A stretch of DNA of 64,000 nucleotides from Piper betle (taxonomy: Eukaryota; Streptophyta; Magnoliopsida; Piperales; Piperaceae): NCBI GenBank assembly GCA_033002965.1, contig JAURVB010014110.1, positions 110,413 to 174,412 on the forward strand, given 5' to 3'. Below, one piece after another: positions 53,553 to 64,000 of the stretch. The notes beneath the pieces were generated by a model, which saw only the letters and a program-made list of their open reading frames with translations, was not told where the DNA came from and did not search any database. The number at the start of each line of letters is the position of its first letter. Positions within the stretch are counted from its first letter, which is position 1. The position numbers and the translations under genes were made by a program.

Positions 53553-53931
53553 AAGGTAATAGAGTGAACAGCAAAAGGGGAGAAGCTGATTAGGGCAAAA
53601 ATGTCACGGGATTACTCTAATACTTCGCCAACAAAATAACTAGTGGATTACAGGAATTCGATATTCTCACAAACTCAACTGCCAACGAGTACCGGCGTCT
53701 AGACGAAACTGCAAGTGCGGAGCAAATATTAAAAATCTATACCATACGATACGTATGATTGCTCCGGACCAGATGGTAATTGCGGCGCAAGGAAACAAAA
53801 TCCATTGCGCTCCTTGATTGATACCCAAAAAAGGGAAAAAGACTACTACATATGTCCTTTTTCTTATATCACTTTGCATAAAGGTTATAAACTTATCACT
53901 CAACTTCATCGTAAATTTATATGCAATTTAA

Positions 53932-54271
53932 GGGTGTTTTGATTTTCCTAAAACTATAGGTAAGAAATTTAAAATTATAGGTTAAAAACTAAACTTCCTT
54001 GTAGTTTGGATGTTTGAAAATTTAGTTAAATTTTTTTATTTTTAAAGTAAGCTTATATAAAAATTTTACAAAACTATATTTTCTTATAAAAAACAAAAAA
54101 AATTAGAAAAAAAATTTACGAATACACATAGGAAAAAAATATTTCATTTTCTTATTATTTTCCTATTATTCAAATATGACATGAAAAATTTTCATTTCTT
54201 TTTGTTGTATTTTCATTTTTTTATGAAACATTTTTTTATTTGTATTATTTTTATGGTTACCGAACGGACCC
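53932..54271. mobile_element. Harbinger-like MITE, 340 bp
   Basis: The ends GGGTGTTTTGATTTTCC and, reversed, GGGTCCGTTCGGTAACC are similar, and both sides are flanked by TAA (53929-53931, 54272-54274). A 3-bp TWA duplication with G-rich termini of the form GGG..GTTYGGT is typical of PIF/Harbinger MITEs. The interior is AT-rich and non-coding. Confidence 0.6.
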
Positions 54272-54274
54272 TAA

Positions 54275-55136
54275 AATAACCGTCTTCTGGAGAGAGCTTA
54301 TCCTAAACATTCATTGGACACATTGATCTTGCTAGAATCTCATGATGGTAAAAAAAAATGGGCTGCTTTCAGATTTCTACATCATCCATAATAAGGGCTG
54401 TCCCACCATCCATCAAATAATTTATAATTTGAGAGAATTGTTACCTTCCTCAATGCCCTTCATTTCACTCTCAAAAAAAAAAAAAATTTCGTTCCACGTT
54501 CTCCAATGCAGCAGAGTCATAATGGAAAACATCTGCTAGGTTAATTAATTACGTAGGAGATTACCCAAATCACTCATTAACAATGACTTAATCTATTGCC
54601 TGCCATGTTGAAGGGATGACTCCATAAACAATTGGGTAAATCTTCCTCAATGCATCCATTGGGAAAATTTCCTATGCATAAATAAATGTCATGAATCACA
54701 GAGAATATTACGGATGACTCCATAAACAATATGCAAACAACATATAAAAAAACTTTCTATAACAGTCATTTCAAAGCAACATTTACATTTATGTTTCAAA
54801 TGTTAGAATTTACTGAGAAAGACTAATAACCTGGAAGAGCCAAAGCTTCAAAATCCCAGCCTTGCTCTGTAGCAGGAAACTAGCAGGGATTAACAGACAA
54901 TCAACACTGATGGAGGAGGGTGGTCAAGGAAACAACACAACGACAACAATCACTCTGACGGCTAAAAACTAGCTTCTTCGAACATATCTTCGGCTTGCAA
55001 GTCTAGATCAGAAGAGAACGTGCATCAAAAGCAAATTTCAGGCACTTTCATGATAAAACAGAAACATTAAAGTTGCAACCTTAGTCTTAATGTTATGAAT
55101 ACTAGCAAACCTGTCCAAGTCACTCTTTATCTTTCA
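54275..55136. other. 3' flank of the kinesin gene, no gene recognised
   Basis: No gene or bounded repeat seen. It includes the likely 3' untranslated region of the kinesin gene on the minus strand. Confidence 0.5.
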
Positions 55137-58100
55137 TCAGACGAAAGTTTTAAGCTTTCCAAAATTCCACGCCCTCTCTTTTTCTTTCGGAACTTGTTTC
55201 TCCTTCAGTGTTCTATTGTTGCTGGCCAGCACACGTTGTGTTGTCCTGCCCTGAGTCCCAAACGAGTATCTAACCTTTTCCAATCCTTCCATCCTCCTAC
55301 TCCTATGAAGAGGCAGCGGGGATTTGATGTAAACTTTCTTTTGAATACTTCGTCTCAAGATGTTGTTTATCTTCGAACTCCTTGTTCCTGCCTTTGGATT
55401 CCAAGGTGTCATCTCTAAAACGCCACCTGTATCTGTATCTTTCTTCAAAAGTGAAAATGCTCTTGGCAAAGGCGGAGGCAATAAACTGGCACGAGTAGCC
55501 AGAGAAGCAAGTGTCGGCGTTGATGATGGCATTGGAATGGGCATAAATGAATTGCGACGTCGAGCAATTGGTGTTGCTGGAACATTTTGGGATACTGTAC
55601 ATAAAGATGACCTGGCTGTCCGTCTCAATAATGGAAATTCCGTAGCATCCAATTTGTTTTCCTTCTCAACATATTTGCCTTTCGTCAAATTACCTAGGAC
55701 ATGAGGCAATAGTTGAGTCTTATTACTGTCTGTAAGTGGGCGGACTGTGAGTGGGCGGACTGCATTAATGAGATCCTTCAAAGATGTTGATTCTATAACT
55801 TGTTTCGCACCACCAAGTTGTCGAGATCCTAGAGGTGGTTTCATAGATGGAAGCTGATCTTCTTGTTGATGCTGCTCTGCTATTTTTGTGTCTACATGCT
55901 GCCTAGCTAGTCTCCTCTCAACCAATAGTTGAGATTCCAACTCTTTCACCTGCAAAGACAGATTGTGAGTCATGCTTAAAGGTGCATTATGCACAATATA
56001 GTAAACACGTAGAGTGATTAAAGCTTTTATACCTGTCTTATAGAGTGCTTAAAGGTGCATTATGCACAATAGTAAACACGTAGAGTGATATAAGCTTTTA
56101 TACCTTGTCTTGTAGAGTCCTATTGCTCACATCTCTTGTTTTCACTTTTTGTTCCAGATTACTTATTGCCTCCTCCAATTTCTTAATTTGTTCATCCTTG
56201 CTTTTAATTTCCTGATTGGCCCTTTCAAGCTGATGAAGATTGTTGAAGATGTTGAAATAGATAAAATAAGACAGTAAATTCAATTATGGAAAAAAAATTT
56301 GCATGAGAAAAGAGTAAAGCATAATTTATCAACCAGTTAAAATAACAAAAGGAAGCATGCATACCAGTAGTTTACACTTAGAGAACTCGCTAATATCAAC
56401 CTGTTTTCTGGCTGCTCCTAGCTCCACCCCTCTAACTCTACTGGCAAAATTCAACGAGGATAGTGTCTCCCCCATGTCATCTTCATTTGGACTGATTTGG
56501 ACAAACATGAGAGCTTTTGAATCACCCCCTACAATTTTCATAAAAAGGCATCAAATAAACTAAAGATTGAAATATTTAACCTTTGAATAATAAAACTAAA
56601 ATGGTGAGATAACATACCCAATGAGTCTTGTAGCAAATGGGTAAGTTTTGAATTTCTACATTAATCAAGCCAAACGAAAATAGTTTAGTAATATTTTTTA
56701 AATGATTACAAACAAGATAAAAATATTATATACCTGAAAGGGATATGTGCACTTTTATTTAAAAGAGCTGCTATCACATCTCCTAGTGCTGAGAGAGATC
56801 GATTAATATTCTGCGCCTCCTTTAAACGATCCCCTTGTACTTCTGTCTTGGCAATCCTCTCACTGCCAGCAAGATCTACTAGCCACAATTTACTGCTAGT
56901 AGATTCGTTGTTCAGTAAATTCTGGCCTATTACCATAACACAATGAATGCTGCATTTGCATGACAAAGGATTATACAGTCAGTAGTCATATACAACTTTA
57001 AAATTAACATAATCTACATAGTAGGTCTATACAAGGTGGATAAAGTAAAGACCCACCAATGTGATCGACTACTGTGTTCATTTGCATTTGTGGAGCCGAC
57101 AGCTCTTGCATTTGTGCCTGTTTGCAAAACTTCCCAAACCTCATCTATATTATTTACTGTTGCTTCAACCAATCCCGGGACATGGTTTACTCCTGCCACT
57201 TGCCTTACTTCCAACCTAAAAAATCAACTTAATAAGTTTCACCCATAAAAAGAACATCATTGTAAAAAAGTAATTATACCTTTTTGCTATTGTTCCCGGT
57301 TGAGAAGCACATGCAAGTAAATCACGTATTTGTTCATTGTAGACTTCAAGCACATTAACAGATACTTCATATTTGAAATCCCCTTTCCTTTCATCAATAA
57401 TTTCAAACAATTTCTGAAGGGTCCGATAGTTGACTCCACGGGCATCTGGGGTACCCTCCATGGTGAAGGTCTTTCCCGTACCTGTTTGCCCATAAGCAAA
57501 TATACAGACATTGAATCCATCAAGAACAGAGGTTGCGAATGGGGCGGTGTCTTCAAAGACTTTAGCTGCTCATGCATAATGAAAAATAAGTTTTAGCCAA
57601 AAATAAATCTAATAATTTTTTTAAGAAAGCAAAATTCTTTGAGGTTGAACTAACTGGGAGTTCTAACAGTAAAGAAAAACTACAATAATTTGCTCAACCT
57701 TGATCAGCTTCAGGGCCAAAAACAGCATCAAACTTAAAAGCCTTTCTGTTTCCACCATTAGATTTTACCACAAGTTCACCGTCTTTGGCAGACTCAAAAT
57801 CAATTGGCATCAAAGTACCAACTTCTACTTCTTCTGCATTTAAAGGACGGCATCTGCAAAAGACCCTGATGTTCCCTACCAAAAGCAATTAATTCTTTTA
57901 AGGCCTTAGTTAAATAGATGGATCGATATATGACCTGCAACAACTAAGAAAATGCAATATTTGAGGTAACCTTTCAGCTCTAAAATTTTGTTGTATAATT
58001 CTTTTCGCTCTTTTGCTACTTCAGAAAACTTAAATTTAAGATCCTCATGCTGCTTCTCCAAATCTGACTTTTGGGTCACTACAAAAATGGAGGAATTAGC

Positions 58101-60502
58101 TGTAGTCCACACAAATTTTTAAATGCAACTTAACAAATGCAAGTTAATATACATGCAGCATGTACTCTGGGAACCATGTCTCTAAAATCTGCTACACATT
58201 TCTTGCATTCCATGGCTTCTTCTGATAATGAGAGATAATTGGATTTCATGACCTGTAATCTCAAGGAAAAAGTAAAATGTGGTCACTTAACTTCCCAATA
58301 TTTACTTAATATAGAGCAATTGCAATTTTAGGTTCCATTTTGCAGGGAGCTTTCTTAGCTACTCTTACCTTAAGAGTCTCAGCCACTTCTTGCAAAGACA
58401 TGAACCACTTACTTTTCTCCTTAACTTGTCCTTCTACTGCAAAGGCTGCCAAGAGAAAAAAGTCAGCAACAGACTTTCTAAGTTGTATTATTAAATAATT
58501 AAACACAAATTCTATACCTAGGGAGCCAACATGCATTGATTTGCGCAAAAGCTCATTTTGGAGCTCTTTCACAGAAATCCAAGCATCAATGCACTCCTTG
58601 TCCTTGAGCTTATTTAACTTCTTTACCTCTTCCAAGGTCTTTTTCGTTTCCGTTTGCTCTTTGCACAACAAAACATATTTTCTTTTAAGCTCCAAAACCT
58701 CTTTTTCAGAATCACAATTACAATAATATTTTTTACATAGTTCCTGCAAAAGCAACCAAGGTTAGGTCTTATCCAACAAATACTGCTGCAAAATTCTCAC
58801 TTTTAAATGATCAAAGTGCTAACTTTCTAATTTTTTCATTCACCCACCTGACAACCATCCCCCTTCGCCCCAGTGGAAAAATCTTCCAGGACAAATTGCT
58901 CGTGCAGTTTTTTGCCTGTATATCCATTAAAAATGCAACAAGACTTCTCATATTTAAAGAAACTTCAACAAAAAAGAAAATCCAAACATGTAACTAGGAC
59001 ATGCTAAATTTTATGGATTTTATACTTGACAACCAAAACTATGTACATTTCAAACAGAAACTGTATTAAAAACCTCACCTGCAGAAAGATCTTTCATAAT
59101 TGATATTCCACAAACAATGGGACAGCCAATTACACCTTCAAATCTGATGGTTAAGCCCTCATCACTGCAAACAGAACCTCGGAGATTAGGTACAACCATA
59201 GGATGGTTTGCACCTACTTTGGCATATATATCTATGTCCGAGGCAACCTGGAAGAGAATGCGGATCAGAATCTCACCATAGAAAACTTTTTCAAAAAGCA
59301 GCATGAATATTAAGATAGGAAACAAAAAAAAACAGGAATTTTTACCTTCTCCCCTTGAATGAACACATCAAAAACCCGAAATCCTGGGGGTCCTTCAGTC
59401 AAAATAATCTCTGACAGGTACAAATCAACAAGGTAGTCACCAGACTCCAGTGACTCAAAAAATAGCAGAAATTGCCGGATCTTGCTGTCTGATAGAGTCC
59501 AACTCCTTCCTCGTTGTCAAGTTTATTTTCCAAGACAACAACTTCCCCACCCAAATAAAATGCATCTTCTATAAAATCTACCCCATCCACGGTTATAAAT
59601 CTTCCTGTTGATCCAACGTTAATGCCAAGGACAGGAAAAGAATCCAGAGCGGCCTCATCTTTTTGTCTGGAAGCTCAAAGGAAGCTTCAAGCAACATGTT
59701 TCATCTGAAACTTCTGATTCCTGAACAGTGTCATCACATGCCCTCGGCGGGTCAGCACTAGTCGCTAACATCTTTGTTCTTCCATTGCTAACATTTGGAG
59801 AACTGGCATCAATCACCAAATCCGGGAAGGAGGAGGAAATTCAAAACTTGAATCAACTGTAAAAATTGTTACACAAACAAATAAAAAAATTGATCTAAGA
59901 ACGGATCCAGTAATTGTTCTAAACAACTAATAATTCCACAAAATTACTAGTCTCCGTTTATCAAATGCGATATTTTCTTTTTCTTCTTACACATTTTTCA
60001 CATACAATAATATATACCAAAAAAACAAACTTCTCTGAGAAGATCTGAAAATTACTTCTAACAACTAATCCAGTTCATGAAAACGCTGATCTATCTTTAC
60101 CAAATGTAATACCATAACGAAAGGAAAAATTGCAGGATCGAAGAATATTTCAATCAGATACCCGAGAAATCGTGCTCGGCGACATTTCCAAACTCCAAAG
60201 TCTGCATGTTCCAACAAACATCTGTTCCAACAAAGTAGGTTTGTAAGCCACACCTCAGCCAAGAAAGCATCTAGGATTTTATAAAAAAAAAGAAAGAGAG
60301 AGAGAGAATGGTTAAGACAAAAGTAATGAGCGCGCAAAGGCAAGAAAGTACGCTTGTTGGGGCTTCGAACGGGAGTCGCTCTTGAAGATTCCGGCGTGTC
60401 TCCGGCGCCGGCGGCGGAGTGAGCGATCGGAATCCGCCATTGATGGAGAGCTCCGAGAGGAAGAAGGCGAAGTGTGGGGAGGAGGAAGAGGGAAATGGGC
60501 AA
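55137..60502 (-). CDS. Malectin-domain KIN-14 kinesin, about 16 exons, frame breaks in exon 2
   Basis: This is a microtubule motor of the plant KIN-14 group. Exons: 60352-60502, 59346-59856, 59079-59247, 58848-58915, 58518-58743, 58369-58436, 58153-58252, 57971-58078, 57699-57875, 57280-57565, 57057-57215, 56734-56949, 56618-56655, 56365-56528, 56104-56229, 55137-55949; about 1127 residues. Exons 2-3 hold the malectin-like domain ([39 protein letters not shown]). Exons 5-8 form coiled coil. The motor starts [16 protein letters not shown], where the KIN-14 neck motif suggests minus-end direction. Nucleotide-binding motifs are intact: GQTGTGKT (near residue 553), [10 protein letters not shown] and DLAGSER. 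A C-terminal coiled coil and a basic tail follow. All phases from exon 3 on join cleanly. Exon 2 has four frame breaks, at or near 59824-59826, 59699-59701, 59660-59664 and 59457-59462, each fixed by one added base in a homopolymer. The start is uncertain: only the frame from 60502 splices correctly into exon 2. Confidence 0.9.
55973..56117. repeat. Tandem duplication (73-bp unit) copying a splice donor
   Basis: Units 55973-56045 and 56046-56117 both contain GGTGCATTATGCACAATA, GTAAACACGTAGAGTGAT and AAGCTTTTATACC. The second copy covers the end of the kinesin exon at 56104 and its true donor (GACAAG/GTATAAAAGC on the minus strand). The first copy carries a look-alike donor at 56031-56032 (AGACAG/GTATAAAAGC) inside the intron. 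Confidence 0.88.
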
Positions 60503-61608
60503 TTTTGAATTGGAGGAGAATGGGGGATATTTGTGGGAGTTTTTGTAAAATACAGGGGGCAGAGTGTAAAAGTGGGAAAGTTTGGGGAGGGGAGGGGATG
60601 GGTAACGTTCGGGTGGATGTATTTCCGATTCTACCCCTTCGCGTTCGTTGCTACGTTTGAATAATTTTGAACGTCACGGGGATTTGCGCTGTGGGGACCA
60701 CACGATTGAATCATTATTTTTCTTCTCTTTTTCTCTTTTTTCTTTTCTTTTCACTTTAAGGGTAATGCTAATTCATTATTTAAGAAAGTTAATTTGGAGC
60801 GAAAATTTTTTTGATTCCTCGCGGGAAGCGATCACAAAGACTTACACAAGAAAATCCACTCATTTAGATTATGTTTTGATCGCATAATCCAGCATCTCTG
60901 CTCTTTTTCACCTGCCAAACCAATTTTGATTTTATATAAATGTGTGATGTTATTCTTAAACTTATAGCTTTCAAGTCCATTCATGCAGTGGAATAAATAA
61001 ATAAGCATCCTCATATGATTTTTTTTTTAGTCTCTGCATGTCTTTACTGTTATGTACAACTTGTAAAATCTAATAACGTGACTACATACAAGCACTTAAT
61101 TATTTTTAATTTGAAATTTCTCAACTACCCCTCATTTGTAGCAAAATATTAAGAGGCAGTAGAAGAATTCTATATAGTTAACACATTTTATCCATATCCC
61201 ACATGCAATTAAATAGATTGGGAGAAATTAAAAGAAAATTACTAGATTTATAGCATGCCTCTTTGGCGTTTATAAGAGTTTTTTTCTTCAACATCTAGGG
61301 TTGGGCACAAACCAAATTAGATTGAGTTTTACCTAATTTGAATCGGTTTGTTTGATAAACAATTAAGTATCGTGTTATAAGGATCTAGTTGAGTTTCTTT
61401 TTAATTTGAGTTACGAATCGAGTATGATTAGCAAGTTCGAGTGAATCATTGGTTCTTTTCAAGTTTCATTGTTACAAGATTAAAATTTTGTTTTGTTATC
61501 TATAATGAAGGTTCTTTTAAAAAAACTAATTTTGTAAATAATATTGAAGGAATATTACTATTCAACCCTATTAATTTTAAAATTATAAGGAAAAACTTTT
61601 CCTTTACT
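60503..61608. other. Kinesin 5' flank and intergenic region
   Basis: No other gene seen. The first 100 bp are purine-rich on the plus strand and probably hold the kinesin promoter and leader. A sequence CTAGGGTTGGGCACAAACC at about 61297 resembles a hAT end, without a partner. Confidence 0.45.
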
Positions 61609-61841
61609 CAGCACAGCCATCTTGGTTGTGCTGGAGTTTGATCTTGGCCGTTGGATTAGCATGCAACGTCCAAGATAAAAAAATAAAAAAAGGCCGCCGG
61701 TGTCGCCGCGAGCGAGCGACGGCGGAGGGGCGGGAAGGGTGCCCGGCCACGGCGACGGCCAGGGGGCGGCGGCGACAGGGGAGGGCGCGGTGCGGCGGGG
61801 TGGCGGCAGGGGGCCGAGGGAGGGCGCGCGAGGGTGGCTAC
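61609..61841 (+). mobile_element. Left end of an inverted-repeat element related to 19038-21467, interrupted by an LTR
   Basis: CAGCACAGCCATCTTGGTTG then TGCTGGAGTTTGATCTTGGC and CGTTGGATTAG parallel the termini at 19038 and 21467-21482. A GGC/GCG-rich block follows, as inside the other element. At 61842 an LTR of the long-LTR family begins. The far end of this element is not in the window. Confidence 0.6.
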
Positions 61842-64000
61842 TGTAAAACCCACGATTCGAGTTAGGGTTTTATATTCAGAACCGGTCGGGTCGACCGTTA
61901 TTTTCGAGTTGAGTCAGTTTCAGGACACGTGTACCGAGCCGACGCCGGTCACGTGTATGAGCTATGAGGGTCATGCGTACCCAAGTATATGATGATAACG
62001 TCATGAACACAGCAGAACAGAATGAGTTATCAGAATATATGAGAGTATGCCAGTGATTTTTTTTATTTTTATATATAGTGGATCGTAGAATTAGTTTTAG
62101 GCCGTTTACCGCGTTAGGACGCGTTACGGGCATTTTGGGTGGGTTGATAGTTCTAGAGCATATCATTATGATTTTTTTGTGTTGTTTGATTTTATAGGAT
62201 TTTTCCCAAATTTTTTGGAATTTTTTTTATGACTTAAATATTATTTTGACTCGAGTCGGAGACGAGTCAAGTAATATTTACGAGTTTGCCACCACACACA
62301 CCCCCGACCATTGCTTTTCTTCCCGAAACCCTTACCTCGACGCGCCGCCACTGCGCGTCGCCGCCGCCGCCGCTGCCGCCGCCGCCCGGCAGTCGATGGT
62401 CGCCGCCTAGCCCGACGACGGCGTCGCCGTGCCGCCCCGACCAGCCCCGGCCACCATGTGGCCGCCGCGACGCCGGAACGCCTCGCCAATTGCCGCGCCG
62501 CGTTCCGTTTTCGTCGGCGATTGCGCCGCCGGCGATCGTCGCCGCCATGATCAGGAGGTCGGCTCAGCACCCTCAGCCCTCCAGCGACCCTCCCCGACCG
62601 GCACGGAGGCCAGCGCCGCCCAGGGCGGCCGGATCGAGCCACCCATCGCCGCCGGCTCTGTTTTAGCCTTTTTCCGGCGAGCCACCGCCTCGGCCGACCG
62701 CGTCGACCTCATAGATGAGTCGGGCTCGCCGAGCCGGTTCCAATGGTACCCTATATGACCCCTATCCAGCTAGTAGACGCCGATGGCGATTGTCGCCGGA
62801 AAACCACCGGAAGTCGCCGGAAAACCGCCATTAGCTGCCGGAAAACCGCCGGAAAAATCGGAATTTCTGGAATTCGCCGGAATTCACCGGATCTTCCGCG
62901 GGGCTCACCCAGTGGAGCCCGATCGAGCTTCGGACGCCGATGAGCGCCGAATTTGAGCTCCGAGACGCGCGACGGAACCCTAGCCGTCGCCGATTGCCGA
63001 CGACGTGAGGTATAATTACCTCCGATTGATTTATTTAAAATTGATGATAATTGTTAGCATAGCATGCTAGGGTTAATTAATTATCATGATTAATGTCTTG
63101 ACCATGAATAAAGTAAAGATGTGCATGATGAGATTATTAGTGAATGAAGTGATCTAATGAGATGAATTGTGTATGAACATGTTAATCTAGTACGATGCAA
63201 CTTAGAAGAACAGAATAAGATATGGTATGAGTAGTTGAGTTAGGATTATTTATTCTTATAATTATTTGATGGTTATTTTGATGATGATTCTGTGTTTAAT
63301 TGTGTTGAGTTTGATGCATCATTTAGTTAGCGGGCGTTAGTATTTAGTTTTGATGTGTAGGTACGGAATAGGAGCTCGCCGCCTAGGCGCGATGACACGC
63401 TTGGAGCTTCTACCAGGTCCGTTTAGGACTCGTCTTGTTTTACGCTCTTCTATTGTATGTTTATTTTATTATTGCAGGGCGGGTTAAGTGGCGTTTTATT
63501 GGATCCCACTTAACTCGGGCCATTTAATCGAATATTTCCGGATTAATAACCCCTCGAGGATGAGATCCCTCGAGGATGATTTCGAAAACAAGATCCACCA
63601 CAAGTTGCCTTCGGGCCTATTATATGAATCCCTTCCCAGGCCTATATATATAGTTTTATCGAGTTTTCAGTGAGACGAGAGATGGAGAAACCGACTGCAC
63701 GTACCATGCAGAGGATGCCGTGACAGTCAAAGCGGGCTCTGGATTAGTGCCAGCGGACTGTTCCATTCCCGAGGGATCCTGACAACTCCGCGTTTGAGTT
63801 CCTCACACCCGGAGAACGTGGAGGTTTACGGGTACTGTTTAGTACAGCGCATGTCCGGACTTGTGGTTCAAAGGGTACTAAAGGCGACTGCCTGAGAGTA
63901 CTCGGCCTTCGTGCTCAAGGCCAGGAGAGATATGGAGGTACGGAGAGGGCTTAGGATAAAGTTTCACGAGAAGTACTGAAAAAGAAGTGCTGAGAGTAGC
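61842..64000 (+). mobile_element. Third LTR of the long-LTR family, running off the window
   Basis: It starts TGTAAAACCCACGATTCGAG and follows the LTRs at 24210 and 30259 throughout, including the CCG-rich block (62290-62720), the GAGGTATAATTACCTCC motif, GGAGCTTCTAC, the GAGATCCCTCGAG motif and the CCGGAGAACGTGGAGG region. It is more diverged than those two are from each other, mostly between 63000 and 63340. Whether it is a solo LTR or the start of a full element cannot be seen. Confidence 0.92.

Noticed and set aside
60440..60440. Alternative kinesin start ([14 protein letters not shown])
   Set aside because: This frame, spliced at 60352 into the exon ending at 59856, meets a stop at once. 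The frame open from 60502 joins correctly. A further sequence error could revive it.

Overview
This is a stretch of flowering-plant nuclear DNA. The evidence is split genes with GT..AG introns, five recognisable plant gene families, a miR319 target site in a TCP gene, and a dense mix of plant transposable elements. The GC-rich, intron-poor coding sequences of the F-box, TCP and NCED genes fit a monocot, but nothing here fixes the species.

Genes. All intact genes lie on the minus strand: (1) a 9-cis-epoxycarotenoid dioxygenase (abscisic acid synthesis) running off the left edge at 1-1205; (2) a complete 11-exon peroxisomal glycolate oxidase at 14087-16987; (3) a CIN-type TCP transcription factor at 40576-41948 with a miR319 site; (4) a six-exon inositol transporter of the INT2/INT4 type at 47152-50598; (5) a malectin-domain KIN-14 kinesin of about 16 exons at 55137-60502. 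On the plus strand lies a dead AUF-type F-box gene (24061-34041), split by an 8.9-kb retrotransposon.

Mobile DNA. One family of LTR retrotransposon with very long LTRs (2.7-2.9 kb) dominates. There is a full element with a non-coding interior at 24210-33145, an old solo LTR on the minus strand at 6885-9706, and an LTR entering the right edge at 61842. Around these are a 384-bp TRIM (12476-12859), hAT-like elements with 8-bp target duplications (10757-11676, 21927-22515) or probable ones (52297-53527, 45448-46226), a Harbinger-like MITE (53932-54271), a 2.4-kb inverted-repeat element carrying an array of palindromic AT-rich units (19038-21467), and a CACTA-like end (5548).

Two observations stand out. 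First, the retrotransposon sits inside codon 50 of the F-box gene, and its 3' junction can be explained exactly by a 10-bp deletion between two TGTT copies. Second, elements that should be unrelated (LTR retrotransposon, hAT-like elements, the inverted-repeat element) share one cassette: an AT-rich tract, a GACTCGAGTC-type core, then a CCG-rich block. A third point is technical: NCED, TCP and kinesin each carry frame breaks, most at short homopolymers where one missing base restores the family frame, while glycolate oxidase and the inositol transporter are clean. Assembly error is therefore a live explanation for those breaks, but not for the F-box gene.

The genes do not form a pathway together. 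They are independent housekeeping, hormone, development and transport genes separated by transposon-rich DNA.
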